From: Fragilariopsis cylindrus CCMP1102
Taxonomy: Eukaryota; Bacillariophyta; Bacillariophyceae; Bacillariales; Bacillariaceae
Direction: 5' to 3'
NCBI GenBank assembly: GCA_900095095.1
Contig: FMBT01000331.1
Location: 186,001-250,000 of the forward strand
DNA length: 64,000 bases
Under the pieces are notes generated by a model. It saw only the letters and a program-made list of their open reading frames with translations, made no database searches and had not been told where the DNA came from. The position numbers were made by a program, and so were the translations under genes. Of the stretch, positions 56,601 through 64,000 are shown piece by piece. The stretch's first letter is position 1, and each line of letters begins with the position of its first letter.

Positions 56601-59296
56601 GTAGGCTGCATCGACTTGGTAGGATTAGCAGTTGGATTACTTGATGGACTTGCTGACGGACTTGAGGACGGCGAGGCACTTGGAGAAGCACTTGGAGAAG
56701 TGGTTGGTCCACCTGATGGCGATGCACTAGGAGAGGCACTTGGTCCACCTGTTGGACTATCAGATGGACTTGAAGACGGCGAAGCGGATGGAGATCCGCT
56801 GGGACTCGCACTAGGACCAGAAGTTGGACTAGATGAGGGTGCAGAGCTAGGAGAGCTTGTTGGACCACCAGATGGTGCCGCACTTGGACTAGAGGTTGGA
56901 CCACCAGTTGGTGCAGCAGTAGGCGAATCGCTTGGAGAAGCGCTGGGTGACGATGTAGGTTTGCTGCTTGGTGATTCAGAAGGATTGGCCGTTGGGCCTG
57001 CCGTTGGATTGGCAGATGGACTAGCACTGGGACTTGCAGATGGCGCTGGACTCTTTGTTGGGCTATCAGATGGAGCAGAACTTGGGAAGTAACTTCCACT
57101 AGGAGCTTCACTAGGTGATCCAGTGGGTGCTGAAGTGGGTGATGATGAAGGCGTGTCAGTTGGTGATTTAGACGGACTAGTGGTTGGACCTCCCGTTGGT
57201 GAAGAAGTTGGTGATGTAGTAGGACCTGAACTTGGTGATGCGGTAGGCGAAGAACTTGGAGATGTAGTAGGACCCGAACTTGGCGACGCAGAAGGCGATG
57301 CAGTTGGTGTCGACGACGGTGAGGCTGTTGGAGAACCTGTTGGTGAAGAACTGGGTAACATTGTAGGTGTCTTTGTTGGACCAGCAGTTGCACCACATTC
57401 AATCATTGGGTCACATGGAATAACCATTTCATATGCACAAGTACCAATCGTTGCAGAATTAATAGGGCTGCAAGCGTTTGGTGACAAGTGACTAGCTTTA
57501 TAATCAATTCCTCCCGAATGGGCTTCAACAATAACAGTTGCGATACCATTTACACATAATGCTTGGATAAAACCAGACTTGATGAATGTAGCACCACCAA
57601 CATCTTCAAAAGTTTTACATTCTAATTCACCAGTTTTTGGTTCCATGTAACTAACACTAACAGATGAGATATCGGAATCGTCTGACCATGTATTTTCAAT
57701 ATAAAATTCGACATTGTCAATATTCATAGATTGTTCATTGACCATAATTGGCATATCATCGTATAAGCAAACGGCTTCGTGTTCAACATCAGCAAGGACG
57801 ACCATAGGTCCATCTAAGCAATCAGGTGTTTCTGGTTTGCATACCGGTGTACATGGAACGACCAGGTAGAAAGCAACATAATCTTCTTGATTGGGTAAGG
57901 TACATGCCTCACATTGTTCAGCATCAAAATCATCAGCGGAACCAACATACAGGTATAATGCAATTTCTGCATATCCCATAGTACATTGTGCTGTGACTTC
58001 CATTTCAAAATTATAATCAACTTGAGGTGTTTCCATATCACATGTAAAATCATTTGATTCATCACGATAACCAACAGCCATCATTGGGATACCATCAGGA
58101 TTAAAAACTTGAGTGATCTTAACTTTAACATCATCGACGTTCTGGGCGATGATACTAACAGGTGGGATTTCAAAGTCTTCCACACCGGTATAAACACTAT
58201 CATTACCAGCAATCTCAGTGATCACTGGTAGTGAGTTTTCAACACATAGTGGAACAACAATTTCTTCGATGACCAAGCTTGGAGCAGACGTTGGACTGGG
58301 TGTATCACCGGTACAAACATCACCTTCCATACATGGGACGACAAATTCATACGAACAATGTCCCATACCATTCGGTACATCACATTCTTCAGGCTTGATG
58401 GATGAAATGAAATCAATTCCAGTAGAATGGATTTGAATACCAACTTCTGCTAATCCATTCACACATAATGCTTCAATAGCCGATGTGGATTCGAATCCAT
58501 CCATGTCTGTAAAGGTATCACATACGACATCACCATCAGTATTAATATAATGAATACTTAATGCAGAAACTGCATCAGTTGGCCATGTATTCTTAATAGT
58601 AAATTCAACTGAATTTTCTTTCAATCCTGTAGTTTCTGTCATGATTGGTGTCTCGTCGTACAGACAAGAATTTTCATGTTCAATATCAGCTAATGAAACA
58701 GTCGGTCCAGAAAAGCAATCAGGTGTTACTGGGTCACATACCGGTACACAAGGTACTGCAATGTAATACCCAACATAGTTGTTATCGGGTGCACTACATG
58801 CCTCACATTCTTCCACATCAAATGTATCGTCTGGTCCGACATATAAGTAAACACCAACTTCAGCATATCCATGAACACACTGTGCAGTATATTCTTGAGT
58901 AAAACCAAATTCGACAAGACCATCACCATCGGTGGGTGCATTCATATTACAAACTTCTTCACCTTCACCACCACCACCTAAAAGTACATCACGATAATGA
59001 ACCGCAATCATTGGTGTACCGGTATCCATCCATAATTGATTAATACTAAATGAAACAGTATCAACTTCTTGAGAGGTGATTTGAATTGCATCCTCAACAT
59101 AAGGATGTTCCTCAACATTACCAATCGTTTCTTTCCAAATTGGTGCAGTTAAGTGTAAACAATTCGTGTTGGCAACACCACTGGTTGTTGTAACATCAGC
59201 TGCTGCTGCTACAGATACAGAAGCGGCGGCAAAAAGGACGAGGGCTGCCATAACAGCCTTCGAAAAGGTAGTAGTGGTGGTAGTAGTAGTACGCAT
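53679..59296 (-). CDS. Secreted mucin-like protein: seven Cys-rich domains alternating with Ser/Pro repeats
   Basis: I choose MRTTTTTTTTFSKAV at 59296, which gives a direct signal peptide (AALVLFAAASVSVAAA). About 1870 residues follow. Seven related ~125-residue domains share a leading Cys, a VDF.[VI].Q.W core, C-x(n)-C.xG.A.[VI].[VI]Y, and a closing C.YxVxIPC. Four come in tandem (59170-57400); the order 1-2 resembles 3-4. Then Ser/Pro block 1 (57390-56620), domain 5 (56600-56180), Ser/Pro block 2 (56150-55180), domain 6 (55170-54730), a short block 3, domain 7 (54470-54040) and a Cys-rich tail (KVHVCHYSARDGYKTFCVPE ... YCGPCVGGY). The only frame break is near 54602, one missing T in a repeat. 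Ser/Thr/Pro blocks suit dense O-glycosylation. Likely an adhesive or wall protein. Confidence 0.8.
54690..57392. repeat. Long near-identical internal repeats of the mucin-like gene
   Basis: DNA of the Ser/Pro blocks is repeated almost exactly. GAAGTAACTTCCACTAGGA occurs near 54700, 55621, 56150 and 57088. The stretch about 55185-55640 closely matches about 56740-57100, and 55650-55860 matches 57110-57310. Short units encode SPSxSP and SPTxxP. The near identity suggests recent duplication or gene conversion, and it would also challenge an assembler. Confidence 0.85.
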
Positions 59297-60365
59297 ACTT
59301 TCTTGATATATAGTATAGTATACTCTTTTTGTTCTTGAAGTTAAAGGTTTTAACAGATTTGCTGTTATTAATTGTTGTTGTTTAGTAGTAACAATCCACC
59401 GGGTTTGCGAAGATTGTTTTTTTATGAAAAGATGGAATACTAACGTTAACGACGTAAAGAAAAGTAAGTTGTTGTGTACAAAATAATACATTTATCTAGA
59501 ATTCTGAAAGTTTCACTAGCTATTATCACGTGTTGTTCGCATTGTTTACATGCTTTTTAGAAAAGTAAGAAGGCTCCGCTTCGACATCACGACTACATTT
59601 TGTTGGTTGTATGTGTTGTTACTAGTTTGTTTAGACAAAACGGGTCATCATTATACCATAATACATTGGACATATCGAAAACGATGTTGCGAATAAGAAA
59701 GAGACATCGACATTCCATTCCTTGGCTTTAGCGTGTAGAGTGCTTGACTTAAATGTTAAATTTTACTTAGCCTTTTAAAATTATTTTATATAATATTATA
59801 TATGCCTCGCAAGATCAATATTACGTACTGTATTAAAAATAAATGCATCGATATCGTGGTTGTTGTCTTGATAGCCTAATATTATATATATTACAACATC
59901 CATATAACAATATACAGTATCATCATCATAGTATCGATCGTGGTTGAGTGAATGTCATACTAGGTACTAATGACGCTTCGACATTAGTCCATGACTTGTA
60001 AAATTAATAGAAGTACATAGGGTCTTCTTGAGCATAAGCGGAGAAAAGAAAAAAATACAGCATGATCACAAACAACAACATGATCCATTCTTGGTCATTC
60101 ATGATTCATTCATTCATTTATTTATTGCTTCATTTCATACCACAACACTTACCAAGAGTAAAACTAGAGTAAATCCCGAACCTCCCCGATTCGCACCAAA
60201 TAATTTAGAAAAAAAAGGAAAGAGAAGAGAAGAAAGAAGACAATAGGAGCTAGCGACAATATTGATAACGGCGAAATAGAGGAACAGCAGCTTGAGTTTA
60301 CTGCTGCTGCTGCTGCAAAGAACAGCAAGAAGATGAATATGATTTTAGTTATCGTATAATCTGGG
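59297..60365. other. Intergenic, no gene seen
   Basis: About 1.07 kb upstream of the mucin-like gene and downstream of the kinase locus. AT-rich, with CATTCATTCATT near 60110 and a CTGCTGCTGCTGCTG tract near 60301. No recognisable gene. Confidence 0.4.
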
Positions 60366-61450
60366 CTATATCCTAGCTTCTACTATTACTATTATTACTA
60401 TATCGCAACGAAATTCATCAATTATAATATAATATAAGCTGGCATGCCATCTTGAGTTTAATTCAAATATTGCGCATCGAACAAACAATTCACTAATTGG
60501 TGGTCTGAATTCGGCACCTCTTTGAAGGCATCGCTTCATGGTATGAATCATAGCCTTCCTATTTATTTTTCTTCTTGGATGAAATGTATGTCTTTAGGGA
60601 AGAAGGGAATGACGCATTTATCATCGAGAATAGCGTCGACGATTTGACTACTTCCTTCCAACTCTGCAAATGGTGACTTCCCGTATAATACACCATCTCG
60701 TAATAGTCTGCATCCCAATGACCAAATATCGGAAGGGCGTCCAAGTTTAATAATGAAGGGCTCTCCATCTCCATCTCCACCCTCATCATCATCAATGAAA
60801 GCTTCGGGGAGACATATAATGGGTCGTGCCGGCCATATTGCCTAAGGTAAATATGTGCTGCTGTGTCGTTACTGGCAATTCTCTCCTCCGAAATATCAAA
60901 AATCAATCAGCTTCCGAACACGACTAACAAAGACGAAGTTTGCTGGTTTTAAAATCTCGACGAATAATGTTGTTTTCTATGACACGACGACCCCACAGCA
61001 GTAACCAATTGCTTCCAATAAGATCGTAAGTCGTCCAAGTTGAGTGTGGTCGTTCTTGAAGAGCACAGCATTTGAGATCTTCCTGACTAAATTCTATAAC
61101 AACAAGAATTAATTTTCGTTCAAGATCAACCTGACTATCTATCATTTGAATGATGCCACAATCACACGTGTCTTGTAGTGATATCAATATACAAATCTCG
61201 TTTTTATAACCGTTAATGGTTTCTTCATCCACCCCTTCAACAAGCGTTATCTTCTTAACTGCGACAAACTGAACGTTCTTCGTTAGAATCAGAATTAGAA
61301 CTTTCAGCTTTGTGAACTTTACAACAAGATCCCTTCTCCACCATAAGTCATATCATGAAATAGTTGGAGTCGTTAACTCTTATGATCTTGTCTTCGTCCT
61401 CAAAGTCGTGTGCATTTTCGGTGGTAGACTTTGTGGTAGATGCACCCATA
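60366..61450 (-). pseudogene. MPS1/TTK-like protein kinase locus, heavily frame-broken
   Basis: Read in several frames, this locus follows MPS1/TTK (spindle-checkpoint) kinases. In order: IIRVNDSNYFM, a P-loop region GSCCKVHKAE, VQFVAVKKITLVEGVDEETI and NGYKNEICILISL (the ATP-binding Lys is followed by the MPS1-type NEI helix), LILVVIEFSQEDL, RRDFKPANFVFV for the catalytic loop, KLIDFDISE for the DFG segment (D-F-D), [23 protein letters not shown] and a C-lobe MIHTMKRCLQRGAEFRPPI. At least six frame changes occur within about 1 kb, the highest density in the window. The catalytic HRD reads RRD and DFG reads DFD. It may be a true pseudogene or a stretch of poor consensus. Upstream of 61450 no further exon is evident. 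Confidence 0.65.
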
Positions 61451-62324
61451 CCTGTTGTACCGAGCTTTATATAAGAAAAGGATAAAAAGACACAAATGGG
61501 TTAGATGAATATGATAATTTGAATATGACGATGACGGTGGCAATAGCGCCATTGATTTTCGGATGTGTGTGTGTGTGTTTGAAACGCAAATTTCGATACC
61601 AAATTAATACATAGCATAATATAAAATAACATTAACATAACTTACCTTCAACAAGGTCTGTTAGGTCGGATTCATTCTGGATTTCATTTCATTTCATGAT
61701 GGATGGATGGATGGATGGATAGAGAATTTTATGCTTGACAAGGCTAGCTAAAGCATCATCATCGGCACTGCTGTTTTCACAGTAACTACAGTAATGACAA
61801 TGCCTCTTTTGATTTTGTTTACTTAATTTAAAAAAAGAGAGTTTCAGATAGACAAAAAAAAAAGTGGAATCAAAGCGCGGATCTTGTAATTGCGCAAGAA
61901 TAAAATCTTATCGCGGACCAAAAATCACAAAAATTCAGATTTTTTTTCTCATCATCAATCAATCATTATTATTTGACTCGTATCTTCATCAATACTTGAC
62001 CAAAATGGAGAAACATTGAAGTATCAAAGAGACAAGAAGTGTTTTTGACTACAGTTGTGTATAAAAGTAGAGTACTTATGTACGTTGTACTTAGATGCGA
62101 ATAGAATCCTACCGTACTAACAATCTCAGATTTTTTTCATTTTTTACTTCTCATCGTCATCAATCAACATCTTCAAAATTACTAGACCAAAATGGATAAA
62201 AAAGAGAGTCTCAGATAGACATTGTTCCAGAGAAATTGACTGTATTCTTATACTTTTGCTTCGATTGAATTGCAACAGAAAAAGAGAGTCTCAGATAGTC
62301 TGAGAAAGACAAAAACAAAAAATC
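61451..62324. other. Intergenic with microsatellites and a repeated motif
   Basis: It contains (GT)n near 61562-61580 and (GGAT)n at 61698-61722. GAGAGT(T/C)TCAGATAGAC recurs near 61838, 62205 and 62283. AATCAACATC/AATCAATCATT followed by ACCAAAATGGA recurs near 61955-62010 and 62155-62195. The repeats run up to the tRNA-Ser gene. Confidence 0.5.
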
Positions 62325-62450
62325 CGACACCGGCAGGATTCGAACCTACGCTCGTGAAACGAAGTAGATTGTTCGTAGGAAGTGTAGTCTATGGACGTAC
62401 TGTGCTACCTCAATTCGAATCTACCGCCTTAACCGCTCGGCCACGGTGTC
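62325..62450 (-). tRNA. tRNA-Ser (anticodon CGA) with a 44-nt intron
   Basis: On the minus strand: acceptor GACACCG/CGGTGTC pairs perfectly, D arm GCCGAGCGGTTAAGGC, anticodon stem GTAGA/TCTAC with loop TTCGAA-A (anticodon CGA, reads UCG), a Ser-type variable arm TCGT-TTC-ACGA, and T arm GTAGG-TTCGAAT-CCTGC. The intron lies at the canonical place, one base after the anticodon, at 62370-62413. The mature length of 82 nt suits a type II tRNA. A T6 terminator follows the 3' end. Confidence 0.92.
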
Positions 62451-62604
62451 GTATGATATAAGCGACGGTTTTCACAACTATAAACTGGCAAAATAATATG
62501 TTTTTATTCGAGATTATTGTGTATGCTCGAATGAATCGATAATCATAGTAATATATATATATATATATATATATATATCAATTCTAGACCGATTTGGAGG
62601 AAGT
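62451..62604. repeat. (TA)n microsatellite between tRNA-Ser and the next gene
   Basis: An AT/TA run of about 27 bp lies at 62552-62578. Nothing else in this short gap. Confidence 0.8.
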
Positions 62605-64000
62605 TCAATTAGCGCCGTGAATCTTCCACAAATGCCGAGCAAACTGTTTCAATGGTTGATCAATGAAGCTGTCATCTATACTATCAATGTCGCACTCCTC
62701 ACAACCTACTTTGAAAGCATTTTTTACAAGTCTCTCGACTACATGCTTCGACTCGATGATACTTACCAAATTAATATGTTGCTGAAAATGACAACGTAGT
62801 AACTTCGATACCACTTCCGTCAGTTTAGCAAATTTTTCTCTAGTGACTGAAAGCATATACGTTTTCAAGTATTCCTGATCATCCTCGGTGAACTTTTTTC
62901 TGATGTTACAGATAGCATTACCCCGGAATTTTTCACTTTTTACCTCATTTCCGCCAGCAATCTTATCCTTCAAGTCGGTGCATATGCAATTCAGATATCT
63001 ATCTATCCTATTTATTGCATTCTCGCCAACCATACGATAGATATAGATTTTTTCCGCTGACTGAAGGATGGTCTTGAACACGGCGCACACAATGAGTTCG
63101 TTGTTTATTCGTGTACTTCCCGGTTGGAAAGTTTTCTCCCAAATCTTGTCAGTTGTGATGAAGTTGGAACTACATGCCGCGTCGGAAGCGTCCGAAGGAA
63201 GATCAGAACTTACGTCGTTGTTGTTGTTGTCATTGTCGTCACCATCATTGCCGTATGAAATCTCCGCTCCGACATTTTGAACAGCACCGGTTGGCCCCCA
63301 TACCCCGGCAGTGTCATCAAACTTTGGTCCTTCTGCATGGTCAATTCGTTTTTTACTTGTTCGTGGGATTGTACTTCGTGATCGTACAATTGGTTCAGCA
63401 GTCTTCTTTTCCTTCTCTTTCTTCTTATTTTCCTGAGAAGATCCACCGAATACACCCGTCCCTTGTGCGAATTCTGCATAATCAATTCGTTTTTTACTTG
63501 TTCGTGGGATTGTACTTCGTGATCGTACAATTGGTTCAGCAGTCTTCTTTTTCTTCTTTTTCTTCTTTTTCTTCTTCTTCTTCTTATTTTTCTGAGAAGA
63601 TCCACCGAATACACCCGTCCCTTGTGCGAACCCTAATGATACTAATCGTTCATGATTTCTTTTCATCTTTGCAAGTCGGAGTCTAGTTTTTGTTTTAGTT
63701 TAAAAAAGTGTAGAATGTGAGTGTGAGTTAGAGTGTGTGTACGTGTGGCAATTTTGTAGACAGACGAACAAACGAACAAACGAACAAGCAAACAAATGAA
63801 CAAGCAAACAAGCAAATCAACAAACGCACTTTTCATATTCAGATAGAACGATATTGTCATCGCCATCGACATTGCCGTCCATTTCACCATCGTCGTCATC
63901 GTCGTCTTCGTCACTACTATTTGCATTTCGAATCGATTTGTTTTGGCGTTCAAGGGTGGCGGCCTTTGATTTAAGACTAATGATCTCTAATTTCGGAGCT
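62605..64000 (-). CDS. Lys-rich protein of unknown function, 5' end beyond the window
   Basis: The main exon runs from 63658 to 62605. A probable upstream exon occupies 63830-64000 and runs off the edge (LEIISLKSKAATLERQNKS, then an Asp-rich stretch ending LSEYEK). The donor GTGCGT at 63829 and an acceptor AG at 63659 join them in phase (171-nt intron); the link is my inference. Otherwise the gene would begin MKRNHERLVS at 63666. Near the main-exon start, a ~45-residue unit (FAQGTGVFGGSSQ, poly-Lys, then AEPIVRSRSTIPRTSKKRID) is present twice. The rest is helical (KFTEDDQEYLKTYMLSVTRE) and ends KQFARHLWKIHGAN, with CEEC before it; a lone Cys/His pattern at the end hints at a degenerate zinc knuckle. 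The conserved C-terminal half has no family I recognise. Confidence 0.6.
63341..63631. repeat. Internal duplication with expanded poly-Lys tract
   Basis: TCAATTCGTTTTTTACTTGT and the ~60 bp after it occur at about 63341 and 63482. The following CTTCTT tract (encoding Lys on minus) is about 18 bp longer in the second copy. Then GAAGATCCACCGAATACACC closes each unit (about 63437 and 63597). Confidence 0.85.

Noticed and set aside
55168-57402. Leu/Gln/His/Arg-rich minus-strand frames overlapping the mucin-like gene
   Set aside because: They are a shifted reading of the same repeats. The Cys-rich domains support only the main frame.
54533-57491. Long plus-strand open frames rich in GD/GE repeats (for example 55185-55628, 55659-56156, 56616-57092)
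   Set aside because: They are mirror images of the Ser/Pro codon repeats of the mucin-like gene on the minus strand. They lack signal peptides and domains, and stop wherever the real repeats end.
1-64000. LTR, LINE or virus-derived element
   Set aside because: No reverse transcriptase, integrase, protease or capsid-like motif was seen on either strand. Only two small non-coding DNA elements are supported.

Overview
This 64 kb window is nuclear DNA from a photosynthetic stramenopile, most likely a diatom. The evidence is: short GT-AG introns (92-209 nt, plus one doubtful 43-nt one); proteins with a signal peptide followed by an aromatic or Leu residue at the cleavage site (the diatom bipartite plastid-targeting pattern, seen in the EF-hand, thioredoxin and 45984-47321 proteins); a family-2 chitin synthase; very long Ser/Pro, Pro/Thr and Asp-rich secreted proteins; and eukaryotic tRNA genes, one with an intron. 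No species call is possible from sequence alone. I saw no reverse transcriptase, integrase, capsid-like gene or CRISPR array.

Layout. 0-10 kb: an ABCF (GCN20-like) ATPase diverging from a PDZ/PGPGW membrane protein, then a protein kinase and an unknown acidic protein. 10-16 kb: a spliced chitin synthase and an unrecognised, mostly helical protein. 16-25 kb: an alpha/beta hydrolase (ABHD/YheT type), a plastid EF-hand protein, a Golgi-type membrane protein with a methyltransferase-like domain, and a peroxisomal/mitochondrial-type carrier. 25.7-38 kb: two giant head-to-head paralogous surface proteins made of ~550-residue modules with a C-terminal membrane anchor; the 2.1 kb between them holds a 957-bp inverted-repeat element. 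38-45 kb: a GT77-like glycosyltransferase and a double-fasciclin protein with Pro/Thr and Asn/Met tails. 46-53 kb: a plastid-targeted unknown, a small Tc1/mariner-like MITE, a plastid thioredoxin, a cupin/SET-like protein and tRNA-Ile(AAU). 53.7-59.3 kb: a mucin-like protein alternating seven Cys-rich domains with Ser/Pro repeats. 60-64 kb: an MPS1/TTK-like kinase locus, intron-containing tRNA-Ser(CGA), and the 3' part of a gene running off the right edge.

Together, the two giant surface proteins, the FAS1 protein, the mucin-like protein, chitin synthase and the glycosyltransferase make this window rich in cell-wall, adhesion or extracellular-matrix functions. Many conserved genes (ABCF, both kinases, PDZ/PGPGW, chitin synthase, 45984-47321) carry clustered frame breaks, nearly all single missing bases and often in homopolymers, while other genes of 4-6 kb are entirely open. 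This points either to uneven consensus accuracy or to decayed copies, and it affects how the broken genes should be read.
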